A stretch of DNA of 15,431 nucleotides from Ruminococcus sp. Lineage in GTDB: Bacteria > Bacillota > Clostridia > Oscillospirales > Ruminococcaceae. Shown piece by piece: positions 1-6,650 of this stretch (positions are counted from its first letter, which is position 1; each line of letters begins with the position of its first letter). A program made the translations under genes and the position numbers. Under the pieces are notes generated by a model. That model saw only the letters and a list, made by a program, of their open reading frames with translations, was not told the DNA's origin and ran no database searches. The stretch spans positions 1-15,431 of the forward strand of contig JAAVHK010000109.1 in the NCBI GenBank assembly GCA_014799765.1. Reading direction: 5' to 3'.

Positions 1-574
1 CAATTATTTTTTCATTTTCAAAACTCTTTATCACCCCCGCAACTGATGCTATGCAGTTTTTTGTGTTATCCACTGTAAGAAACGAACCGAGTTTTTCTAT
101 TCCGTTTATGTAGACAGCCGAAAGATAACATTTTTCACAGCCGATATATTTTTTTACTTTTCCGGAAAATGCCGTATATGTCAGCAGATGTGTGACAGGG
201 TCTGAATCAATATTGTCTTTCTGACTGATTATTTCAAAAAAACGTGTGAAATCCTGTACAAAACCAAGCCATTCCGTACTGTTTTCATAGATATTCATTT
301 TAATATATCGGGCAGACGTTCCGGAGGTAAACTTATACAAATGCTTATGATTTTCAACAGGACTTCCGGAAATTTTTTCAAGCAGACTGAAAAATTCAAA
401 TTCATTCAGTCTGGTATTCCTGCATGAAAGTATATCACGGGCGACAGGGTCAATATAAGCCGTCCGCTTTTCTGCAATATATGTAAATGTACCAATATTT
501 CCGACAAACGATTGAAATATAAGCCAGTCTCTGCTGAACGACGGCGGGTCAGTTTCAAAATTAAATATTCTCAT
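1..574 (-). CDS. PAS/GGDEF-like signalling protein, N-terminal part (runs off left edge)
   Basis: An open frame of 191 codons begins at the ATG complementary to 572-574 and continues past base 1 without a stop. A strong ribosome binding site (AAGGGG, complement of about 579-585) and a consensus promoter support this start. Residues about 15-115 look like a PAS-type sensor (aromatic-rich, with 'YIDPVARDIL' near 40-49). Residues 123-135 ('DSDPVTHLLTYTA') resemble the conserved D-x-x-T-x-L entry of GGDEF domains. The segment after it ('YLSAVYINGIEKLGS', 150-164) matches the GGDEF first strand but lacks the usual metal-binding Asp (normally L-D-I-D), so the cyclase may be degenerate. No membrane segment or signal peptide is visible, suggesting a cytoplasmic protein. 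The GGDEF signature itself, and any EAL domain, would lie outside the window. The frame is secure; the domain assignment is moderate and by eye. Confidence 0.75.
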   Translation of the reverse strand, partial: MRIFNFETDPPSFSRDWLIFQSFVGNIGTFTYIAEKRTAYIDPVARDILSCRNTRLNEFEFFSLLEKISGSPVENHKHLYKFTSGTSARYIKMNIYENSTEWLGFVQDFTRFFEIISQKDNIDSDPVTHLLTYTAFSGKVKKYIGCEKCYLSAVYINGIEKLGSFLTVDNTKNCIASVAGVIKSFENEKII

Positions 575-603
575 AATTCCCCCTTCAATTGTTATTTATT
601 CAT

Positions 604-632
604 ATTATACAACATATCTTTAAAAAAGTCAA
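604..632 (-). promoter_or_regulatory. Sigma-A promoter for the left-edge GGDEF-like gene
   Basis: On the minus strand a TTGACT -35 (complement of 627-632) is followed after exactly 17 bases by TATAAT (complement of 604-609). The ATG lies about 30 bases downstream of the -10. It sits just beyond the rpoD terminator, so this gene is expressed separately from rpoD. Confidence 0.8.
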
Positions 633-649
633 CAAAAATTATGGGATAT

Positions 650-683
650 ATTGGAATAAAAAACCGCCCTTTAAGGACGGTTA
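650..683 (-). terminator. Intrinsic terminator after rpoD
   Basis: Minus-strand hairpin: AACCGTCC (675-682) pairs over 8 bp, with one G-U, with GGGCGGTT (662-669). The 5-base loop is 670-674. A T-rich tract follows (TTTTTTATT). The 3' arm ends 28 bases past the rpoD stop codon; this closes the dnaG-rpoD block. Confidence 0.85.
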
Positions 684-696
684 TGTAATTATGGAA

Positions 697-1779
697 TCAG
701 TCAAGGAAATCCTTGACTTTTTTACTTCTGCTTGGGTGACGGAGTTTTCTTAATGCTTTTGCTTCAATCTGTCTTATTCTCTCACGTGTGACATCAAAAC
801 GCTGACCTACTTCTTCAAGAGTACGTGTTTTGCCGTCGTCGAGACCGAAACGGAGTTTTAAAACCTTTGCTTCACGGTCTGTGAGCGTGGCGAGTACCTC
901 ATTAAGCTGTTCTTTCAGGAGCGTATGAGAGGCAGCCTCAGCCGGAGCAGGTGCATCATCATCGGGGATAAAGTCACCTAAATGACTGTCTTCTTCTTCA
1001 CCTATCGGGGTTTCAAGTGAAACAGGGTCTTGTGCAACACGCATTATTTCTCTGACCTTATCAACCTGCATATTGAGTTTTTCGGCTATTTCCTCTGGTG
1101 ACGGGTCATGACCGTTTTCGTGTAACAACTGGCTTGAAATCTTCTTCACTTTGGTTATGGTCTCAACCATATGAACCGGTATTCTTATAGTACGTGCCTG
1201 GTCTGCAATAGCCCTTGTTATTGCCTGACGTATCCACCATGTAGCATACGTTGAGAATTTAAAGCCCTTTGTATAGTCGAATTTTTCAACTGCCTTTATA
1301 AGACCTAAATTTCCCTCCTGAATCAAGTCAAGGAACTGCATACCACGTCCGACGTATTTCTTCGCAATAGAAACTACAAGTCTCAAGTTTGCCTCGGAAA
1401 GTCTTTTCTTGGCGTATACGTCGCCTTTCTGCATACGCTGGGCAAGTTCGATTTCTTCTTCCGTGGTGAGAAGCGGAACACGTCCTATTTCCTTGAGGTA
1501 GATTTTAACAGGGTCATCAATGGCGATACCCTCTGTTGAAAGTGCCATTTCCAAATCGTCATTCATAGAAGATTCCATGCCGATTTTCATATCAGAATCA
1601 AGATTACTGTCGTCAACAATTTCAATATTGAGACTTTCACAGTTATCATAGAAATTATTGAGCTGGTCAACATCGAAATCCAGTTCTTCAAGTGCATCAG
1701 TGATTTCTTTAGTCGTCAGCTTGCCGGTAGTTCTGCCTTTTTCCATGAGGGCGTCAATGGTAGTTTTTTTGTTTTCCAT
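697..1779 (-). CDS. rpoD: Primary RNA polymerase sigma factor (sigma-70/SigA)
   Basis: Housekeeping sigma factor that directs RNA polymerase to TTGACA/TATAAT promoters. It has 360 residues, the usual length for Firmicute SigA. Residues 1-80 are a sigma-1.1-like acidic N-terminus. Sigma-1.2 begins at 'DPVKIYLKEIGRVPLLT' (89-105). Sigma-2 includes the core-binding 'DLIQEGNLGLIKAVEKFDY' (151-169) and the melting/-10 helix 'FSTYATWWIRQAITRAI' (175-191). Sigma-3 begins near 'RTIRIPVHMVETI' (196-208). Sigma-4 carries the -35 helix-turn-helix 'TLEEVGQRFDVTRERIRQIE' (320-339). All promoter-contacting aromatic residues are present. The start is fixed by AGGAGGT seven bases upstream of the ATG. It lies downstream of dnaG, as in the classic macromolecular-synthesis operon, but is separated from dnaG by the sigma-like gene. 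A possible -10 (TATAAT, complement of 1882-1887) lies in the 108-bp gap without a recognisable -35. Confidence 0.98.
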   Translation of the reverse strand: MENKKTTIDALMEKGRTTGKLTTKEITDALEELDFDVDQLNNFYDNCESLNIEIVDDSNLDSDMKIGMESSMNDDLEMALSTEGIAIDDPVKIYLKEIGRVPLLTTEEEIELAQRMQKGDVYAKKRLSEANLRLVVSIAKKYVGRGMQFLDLIQEGNLGLIKAVEKFDYTKGFKFSTYATWWIRQAITRAIADQARTIRIPVHMVETITKVKKISSQLLHENGHDPSPEEIAEKLNMQVDKVREIMRVAQDPVSLETPIGEEEDSHLGDFIPDDDAPAPAEAASHTLLKEQLNEVLATLTDREAKVLKLRFGLDDGKTRTLEEVGQRFDVTRERIRQIEAKALRKLRHPSRSKKVKDFLD

Positions 1780-1887
1780 AAAAATACCTCCTGTTTTTTG
1801 TGTGAGTCCAGAATTTATATATTTAAGATTAAGCCGGATAACCGGACGAAATCACTTTATTTCTCAAAGAATAGGGTTTTTATTATA

Positions 1888-2838
1888 TTATTCATGCGGT
1901 CTTATATCTTTCAGTATTTCCTGTCGGATAATCCATTCAGCCAGTATCGCAAAGCTCATATTTTTTGTGCAGTTGAAACTTTCAACAGCTTTCTGAAGAC
2001 CTATATTTCCGATTGCAATAATGTCAGTAAGTTTATTTTTATCGTCAATATATTCCTTTGCAATCATAATTACAAAACGCATATAACCTTTAAAAAGTTC
2101 ATCACGAGTTTTTTTGTCGTCAATGTTCTGTAAGAATTGTTTTTCCGTTTCCGGTGTGAGAGACGGTACAATTTTATTTACTTCTGTAAGATATATTTTT
2201 AAATATTTATCAATTTCTATACCCTCAAACAAAAGAACTTTTTCAATATCATAATTTATATATGGGTCAACACCGGAGATTATGTTTGTACTGCCTTTTT
2301 TATAATAGCCATATATTGCATCAATCTGCCGTGTATCAAATTTATTATGTTTCAGAACTTCAGCCAGTTTTTTTATAGTGATACTGTTGTTTTCGTCCAG
2401 TGAACGTTCAATAGTATCCCACGTAAATACAGGTATTCTTACAGGTTTTTCATAATGTTCAACAGTGTTGCTTATTTCACTACGGATATATTTTTCAGCG
2501 TGTTCCGCAAAACTGATATTTTTCGTAAAGTCAAAACTTTTCGTGGCTTTTATAAGACCAAAAATTCCGTTATGAATACAATCAATTAATTTCATACTGC
2601 CGGTATAGTCCTTAGCAATCATAACTACAAAACGTATATAACCTTTAAGAAGTTGATGACGTGTTTTTTCGTCGTCAAGATTCTGCAAGAACGCTTTTTC
2701 CGTTTCAGGAGTAAGAAGCGGTACACGTTGTATTTCTGTAAGATACATTTTTATTTGTCTGTTAATTTCTATACCCTTAGACAAGATAATTTTTTCAATA
2801 TCGTAATTTATATAAGGACTGATTTTATTATTTTCCAT
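1888..2838 (-). CDS. Tandem-duplicated degenerate sigma-factor-like protein, function unknown
   Basis: An intact frame of 316 residues made of two copies of the sigma-1.2/sigma-2 region. Copy 1 (residues about 7-122) has 'MYLTEIQRVPLLTPETEK' and 'HNGIFGLIKATKSFDFTK'. It is followed by a sigma-3-like stretch (131-178, with 'VRIPVFTWDTIERSL'). Copy 2 (191-308) has 'IYLTEVNKIVPSLTPETEK' and 'IGNIGLQKAVESFNCTKN'. Hand alignment gives roughly 60% identity between copies, and both resemble RpoD residues 80-190. The -10/melting helix is eroded: RpoD 'STYATWWIRQ' becomes 'AEHAEKYIRS' and 'AILAEWIIRQ'. There is no sigma-4 and no helix-turn-helix. The start lies 3 bases after the dnaG stop with only a weak AAAGG upstream, so translation is probably coupled. 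It appears more AT-rich than its neighbours. It could be a sigma decoy, an RNA-polymerase-binding regulator, or a decaying paralogue; the open frame argues against simple decay. I know no characterised protein of this architecture. Confidence 0.85.
   Translation of the reverse strand: MENNKISPYINYDIEKIILSKGIEINRQIKMYLTEIQRVPLLTPETEKAFLQNLDDEKTRHQLLKGYIRFVVMIAKDYTGSMKLIDCIHNGIFGLIKATKSFDFTKNISFAEHAEKYIRSEISNTVEHYEKPVRIPVFTWDTIERSLDENNSITIKKLAEVLKHNKFDTRQIDAIYGYYKKGSTNIISGVDPYINYDIEKVLLFEGIEIDKYLKIYLTEVNKIVPSLTPETEKQFLQNIDDKKTRDELFKGYMRFVIMIAKEYIDDKNKLTDIIAIGNIGLQKAVESFNCTKNMSFAILAEWIIRQEILKDIRPHE
1915..2268 (-). repeat. Copy 2 of internal coding duplication in the sigma-like gene
   Basis: Encodes residues 191-308. 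It is about 60% identical in protein to copy 1 by hand alignment, best in the first 74 residues (about two thirds identical) and weaker over the -10-recognition helix. It has one extra residue within 'NKIVP' compared with copy 1 'QRVP', and one more near 'DKNKL'. Confidence 0.8.
2473..2820 (-). repeat. Copy 1 of internal coding duplication in the sigma-like gene
   Basis: Encodes residues 7-122 of the sigma-like protein. It aligns with 1915-2268 at protein and DNA level; for example both copies encode 'PYINYDIEK', 'LTPETEK' and 'KGY(I/M)RFV' with similar codons. Each copy corresponds to the sigma-1.2 to sigma-2 part of rpoD. Confidence 0.8.
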
Positions 2839-2841
2839 AGT

Positions 2842-4572
2842 CTATTTATTTACCTTTGAGGCAAAAAGATTTCTTAAATCTTCGTCGCTTACGTCAGCAC
2901 CGGCGGGAATTTCAGGTTTCAGAAGTGTTTCGGCACATTCGCTTATTACGTTCATATCAATTTCAACGTCATAATTCCGTGCGGATATACCACTTATTAT
3001 ACCCATTTCTTCCGGTGAAAAAAAACTGTTCAGCATGGAAACCGAAAAATTTTCATTGTTTTTCATACATTCAGCGATTGCAGAATAAACTTTTTTATTG
3101 AAATCAGTCCTGAAATTTTCCGGTGAAATCATCTTCAGTACGTCGGAGAAATCTTCAGGTCTTTTAATCACATAACAGATTATGTATTCCTCAGCGTTGG
3201 TTATTTTTGAACCGGTATGATGATTTTTCCCTGATTTTATAACATATGATATGGTATCATTCCATTGTCTTACGGACTGTTTTTTCTGCGAACTTCTTAT
3301 TATTCCGTCTATGTGGATTCTGAGAGTTTCGGCAGGTATACGGCATTTTTCAGCGGTACGGGAAATATATATCTCACGTTCCGGACGTGATTTTATATCC
3401 GCAAGTATACGTGAAGTACGTCTGATAAGTTCCACTCTGCCGGATTCTGTTTCGAGGTCAAGGGAATTTTCACAGTTATCAAGCATGAAATTTATTGAAT
3501 CAGATGATTTGTTCAGCAGAATATTAAATCTGTCTCTGCCGAATTTTCTGATAAATTCGTCGGGGTCTTTGGCACCGGTCATTTTAAGAACACGTGTACG
3601 AACACCGGCGTCACTGAGATACTGTATAGCTTTTCGTGAAGCGTTCTGTCCGGCACTGTCGCTGTCGTAAGCTATAATTACTTCGTCGGCGTAATGGCTT
3701 ATGATTCGTGCCTGTGCCGGTGTTATAGCCGTTCCGAGTGTGGCGACGGCATTTTCAAACCCAGCCTGATTCAAGGCGATTACGTCCATATAACCCTCAC
3801 ACAGAATGAATTTTTTATCTTTTGTCTTTCGGGCGAAATTAAGCGAAAAAAGATTATTTCTTTTATCAAATACCAACGTATCGGCAGTATTTATGTACTT
3901 AGGTTTGGAATCGTCAAGGACACGTCCGCCGAAACCTATAACATTTTTCCGGACATCTATAATAGGAAACATAACTCTTTTCCGGAATATATCGTAAATA
4001 TCTCCGTTTTTCTGTGAAGTATTTCCTAACCATGCGGAAGTGATTTCATTATCCGTATAGCCTTCAGACTGAAGATATTTTACAAGATTCGTCCAGCCGT
4101 CCGGAGCATAACCCAGACCGTATTTCTTTACAGTCTGAGGTGAAATTCCTCGTCCTGAAAAATATGCACGTCCGGTACCGTCGTTACCTCTTACAAGATA
4201 TTTATAGAAAAAATTAGCTGAAAGACGGTTCATTTCATAGATTTTTGTCTTGAGCTGTGATTTTTTCGGATTACCGGAAAATTCCGGCATTTCAAGCCCT
4301 GCACGGTCTGCAAGTAATTTCAGTGCCTCGGTAAAATCGAGATTTTCAATTTTCATGACAAATGTTATCACATCGCCACCTGCTCCGCAACCGAAACAGT
4401 AAAAAGTCTGTGTTTCCGGAAAAATGGTACAGGACGGCGTTTTTTCAGAATGAAACGGACACGAACATAAATAATTCCGTCCACGTTTTCTTATCTGAAC
4501 ATAATTTCCGATTACGTTTTCAACCGGATTGGCATTTCTTAAAGTATCAAGAAATTCATCATTTCGGAGCAT
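2842..4572 (-). CDS. dnaG: DNA primase
   Basis: Synthesises RNA primers at the replication fork with the replicative helicase. It has 576 residues from the chosen ATG (complement of 4570-4572), which has AGAGG seven bases upstream; an upstream in-frame ATG would add 21 residues of atypical sequence overlapping the preceding gene. The CHC2 zinc ribbon uses C38, H41, C59 and C62 ('CPFH' and 'YCFGCGAGGD'). The catalytic core includes 'FRKRVMFPI' (196-204) and the TOPRIM motifs 'CEGYMDV' (258-264, E259) and 'AYDSDSAG' (301-308, D303/D305), the metal-binding acids. The C-terminal third would be the helicase-interaction domain and is poorly conserved, as usual. It begins 13 bp after the dGTPase stop and ends 3 bp before the sigma-like gene, so these are probably co-transcribed. 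Confidence 0.97.
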   Translation of the reverse strand: MLRNDEFLDTLRNANPVENVIGNYVQIRKRGRNYLCSCPFHSEKTPSCTIFPETQTFYCFGCGAGGDVITFVMKIENLDFTEALKLLADRAGLEMPEFSGNPKKSQLKTKIYEMNRLSANFFYKYLVRGNDGTGRAYFSGRGISPQTVKKYGLGYAPDGWTNLVKYLQSEGYTDNEITSAWLGNTSQKNGDIYDIFRKRVMFPIIDVRKNVIGFGGRVLDDSKPKYINTADTLVFDKRNNLFSLNFARKTKDKKFILCEGYMDVIALNQAGFENAVATLGTAITPAQARIISHYADEVIIAYDSDSAGQNASRKAIQYLSDAGVRTRVLKMTGAKDPDEFIRKFGRDRFNILLNKSSDSINFMLDNCENSLDLETESGRVELIRRTSRILADIKSRPEREIYISRTAEKCRIPAETLRIHIDGIIRSSQKKQSVRQWNDTISYVIKSGKNHHTGSKITNAEEYIICYVIKRPEDFSDVLKMISPENFRTDFNKKVYSAIAECMKNNENFSVSMLNSFFSPEEMGIISGISARNYDVEIDMNVISECAETLLKPEIPAGADVSDEDLRNLFASKVNK

Positions 4573-4585
4573 ATATAAACCTCTG

Positions 4586-5569
4586 TTACTTCCATGATTT
4601 TGGGATAAAAATTTCTGAATAAAGTGATACTGCATAGTGGTCAGTCATTCCGGCGATATAGTCGCATACAGCACGTTCAGCACCGGAATTTTCCATAATA
4701 CAGCGGTATTCCACAGGGAGCAGGTCAGTATTTTCCATGAAATAAAAATAAAGATTCCTGATTATATTTTCAGCTTTTCTGTTTTCCTTTTTCGCTGAAC
4801 TGTTTAAATAGACGTTATCAAACATGAATTTTTTAAGATTGTCGTGTGCCTGTCTGATTTCCGGCTGAAAGTCAATGACTTCATAACCGTTTTCAATGAC
4901 CGACTGTACAAGAGTTGTTATGCGTTCAGATTTGCTATGCCCTAAAATACCGGTACATTCAGCCGGTAAATCGTTTTCTGCAAGAATACCGGCACGGATT
5001 GAATCTTCAATATCATGGTTGATATACGCTATTGTATCGGCAAGGCGGACTATATTTCCTTCAGGCGTATCGGCTATGCGGTTTGTGTGACATTCTATAC
5101 CGTTTTTTACGGCGTATGTCAGATTCAATCCCTCTATTACTTCTGCCGTCCGGACGCTGTTAAGATAGTGTCTGAATCCGTGCGAACAGATTTCATTAAG
5201 TACCGCTTCGCCACAGTGTCCGAAAGGTGAATGTCCTAAATCGTGACCCAGTGCGATGGCTTCTGTAAGGTCTTCGTTAAGTCGCATACATCGGGCGATA
5301 GTTCTTGCAATCTGTGAAACTTCAAGCGTATGTGTCAGACGTGTTCTGTAATGGTCACCTTCAGGGGAAAGAAATACCTGTGTTTTATGCTTTAAACGTC
5401 GGAACGCCTTACTGTGAAGAATCCTGTCATGGTCTCGTTGAAAGTCCGTCCGGAGAGGGCATTTTTCTTCCGGTCCGGTACGTTGTGTAAATTCAGGGTC
5501 AGTGCTGGAAGTTCCGGCTGTACAGAGGAAATTTTTTTCATAAAGTTCATACTGTTCACGTAAAGTCAT
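4586..5569 (-). CDS. dGTPase-like HD-domain deoxynucleoside triphosphate triphosphohydrolase
   Basis: Predicted to hydrolyse dNTPs (dGTP in the founding member) to nucleoside and triphosphate, adjusting dNTP pools. It has 327 residues, the short form of the family. The signature 'HSKAFRRLKHKTQVF' (52-66) and 'GDHYRTRLTHTLEV' (71-84) precede the HD metal centre: H80, H109-D110 ('LGHDLGHSPFGH', 107-118) and D178 ('RLADTIAYINHD', 175-186). AAGGAG seven bases before the ATG fixes the start. The first 14 bases overlap the end of the upstream YigZ-family gene, indicating an operon. A dgt gene immediately upstream of dnaG is a known arrangement in Clostridia and fits a role in replication supply. 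Substrate preference and the need for a dNTP activator cannot be read from sequence. Confidence 0.92.
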   Translation of the reverse strand: MTLREQYELYEKNFLCTAGTSSTDPEFTQRTGPEEKCPLRTDFQRDHDRILHSKAFRRLKHKTQVFLSPEGDHYRTRLTHTLEVSQIARTIARCMRLNEDLTEAIALGHDLGHSPFGHCGEAVLNEICSHGFRHYLNSVRTAEVIEGLNLTYAVKNGIECHTNRIADTPEGNIVRLADTIAYINHDIEDSIRAGILAENDLPAECTGILGHSKSERITTLVQSVIENGYEVIDFQPEIRQAHDNLKKFMFDNVYLNSSAKKENRKAENIIRNLYFYFMENTDLLPVEYRCIMENSGAERAVCDYIAGMTDHYAVSLYSEIFIPKSWK

Positions 5570-6209
5570 AAGTATTCTCCTTTTTTACCGCCGAAAAATC
5601 ACGGAAAAATTCTCCGGTATCTTCAATCACGGCTGAACCGTTTGTTATTTCTGTAATCTTTTTCACCAACGGCGACAGTTTTTCATTCAGTACCAGTATT
5701 TCTATTACAACATCGCTCTCAAATACTGAATCCGTTACGATAGTATCGAAAGACGGCAGAATATATGAAATTTTTCCGTACATATTGTAATCCGTGGTTA
5801 TCCGGAGCCGGTGGCACTGACACATATTCATTATTTCTGCCGAATCGCAGGCAATGGATACGGCGTGCGAATATGCCCTTACAAGACCACCACCGCCGAG
5901 AAGTATTCCGCCGAAATATCGTGTCACTACCGCACATATATCTGTCAGACCTCTTTTCCGGAGAACATCAAGAACAGGTACACCGGCTGTTCCCTGTGGT
6001 TCGCCGTCATCGGAATATCGGGAAATATTGTCATTCCGGAGTACGTATGCATAGACATTATGTTTAGCTTTACGGTGGTCAGCACGCACGGAATTTATAA
6101 ATTCTATGGCTTCGTCACTGGTTTTTACCGGAGCTATACGGCAGATAAATTCCGAACGCTTTTCAATAAAAGATGCCTCTGTAGTTCTGGAAATTGTAAA
6201 ATAATTCAT
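5556..6209 (-). CDS. YigZ/IMPACT family protein (UPF0029)
   Basis: It has 217 residues. Hallmarks of the YigZ/IMPACT N-terminal domain are 'YSDDGEPQGTAG' (65-76), 'VVTRYFGG' (94-101) and 'LGGGGLVRAYS' (104-114). Residues after about 135 would be the small C-terminal DUF1949-type ferredoxin-like domain. The bacterial family is widespread but its biochemical role is unsettled; eukaryotic IMPACT modulates the translation-linked kinase GCN2. No signal peptide or membrane segment is seen, so it is cytoplasmic. The start has AAGGA seven bases upstream. It overlaps the dGTPase gene by 14 bases. I see no convincing promoter of its own between the rpmE terminator and the ATG (a TATAAA at the complement of 6224-6229 lacks a -35), so it may depend on read-through from rpmE. 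Confidence 0.9.
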   Translation of the reverse strand: MNYFTISRTTEASFIEKRSEFICRIAPVKTSDEAIEFINSVRADHRKAKHNVYAYVLRNDNISRYSDDGEPQGTAGVPVLDVLRKRGLTDICAVVTRYFGGILLGGGGLVRAYSHAVSIACDSAEIMNMCQCHRLRITTDYNMYGKISYILPSFDTIVTDSVFESDVVIEILVLNEKLSPLVKKITEITNGSAVIEDTGEFFRDFSAVKKENTYDFT

Positions 6210-6237
6210 AAAAGTTATCCTTTTTTATACGCAAAAT

Positions 6238-6257
6238 GCCGGTCAGGAGAGACCGGC
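6238..6257 (-). terminator. Hairpin terminator after rpmE
   Basis: A perfect 7-bp GC-rich stem, GCCGGTC/GACCGGC, with a 6-base loop, lies about 46 bases past the rpmE stop on the minus strand. It is followed only by a short ATTTT, so it may be leaky, which would let transcription continue into the yigZ-dgt-dnaG series. Confidence 0.65.
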
Positions 6258-6303
6258 TGTATAAAATACTTTGTCCATATTGATTTGACGTCAAAAAAGC
6301 TGA

Positions 6304-6507
6304 TTACTTAGCCATATTGAAACGCTTCTTGAATCTGTCAACACGTCCGCCTGTATCAACAAGTTTCTGCTTGCCGGTATAGAACGGGTGGCACTTTGAA
6401 CAGATTTCAACCTTGATATTTTCCTTTGTGGACATTGTTTCCATTACGTTACCACAGTGGCAGGTAATAGTAGTCTTCACAAAATTCGGATGGATTCCTT
6501 CTTTCAC
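6304..6507 (-). CDS. rpmE: 50S ribosomal protein L31 (zinc-binding type)
   Basis: A 67-residue component of the large ribosomal subunit. It begins 'MKEGIHPNFV' and carries the C+ zinc-ribbon cysteines C16, C18, C36 and C39 ('CHCG' and 'CSKCHPFYTGKQ'), marking the zinc-containing paralogue rather than the zinc-independent form used in zinc starvation. Translation starts at GTG (complement of 6505-6507). GAGGTGA six bases upstream decides this start. The gene has its own consensus promoter and terminator. Confidence 0.97.
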   Translation of the reverse strand: MKEGIHPNFVKTTITCHCGNVMETMSTKENIKVEICSKCHPFYTGKQKLVDTGGRVDRFKKRFNMAK

Positions 6508-6580
6508 TTAAAGTCACCTCTTTCACATAATCTAAAACCGACAGCCCATCAACAGCACATGACAGTAGTGTCGCATTACT
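6508..6580 (-). promoter_or_regulatory. 5' leader of rpmE, possible autoregulatory RNA
   Basis: About 73 nt lie between the predicted transcription start and the GTG. A CGACA/TGTCG pairing can close a stem of about 35 nt just downstream of the 5' end, with a small alternative GACA-CTAC-TGTC hairpin. Ribosomal-protein leaders, including L31 leaders in Firmicutes, are known as a class, but I cannot match this one to a consensus by eye. Confidence 0.35.
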
Positions 6581-6586
6581 GGATTA

Positions 6587-6615
6587 ATTATAGCACGGCT
6601 TTTTTTATTTGTCAA
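6587..6615 (-). promoter_or_regulatory. Consensus sigma-A promoter of rpmE
   Basis: TTGACA (complement of 6610-6615), exactly 17 bases, then TATAAT (complement of 6587-6592). Perfect match to consensus on both hexamers, expected for a highly expressed ribosomal protein gene. Confidence 0.95.
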
Positions 6616-6650
6616 GGGGTTCGGAATATATTTTTTTATTTTAATCAAAA

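Noticed and set aside
1834..1845. CCGG-ATAA-CCGG mini-hairpin in the rpoD leader
   Set aside because: Only 4 bp, with no U-tract and no partner structure; likely chance.
1888..2838. Treating the sigma-like gene as a pseudogene
   Set aside because: It is a continuous 316-codon frame with two well-kept repeats and a coupled start. Decay would be expected to have introduced stops in such AT-rich DNA, though a recent loss of function cannot be excluded.
4573..4635. N-terminal extension of DnaG (21 residues)
   Set aside because: It overlaps the dGTPase end, has no ribosome binding site, and primases normally start just before the CHC2 region as 'MLRNDEFLDTL' does.
5811..6311. Plus-strand open frame of 166 codons opposite yigZ and rpmE
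   Set aside because: It crosses a terminator and two well-supported genes, has no ribosome binding site, and its product resembles nothing.
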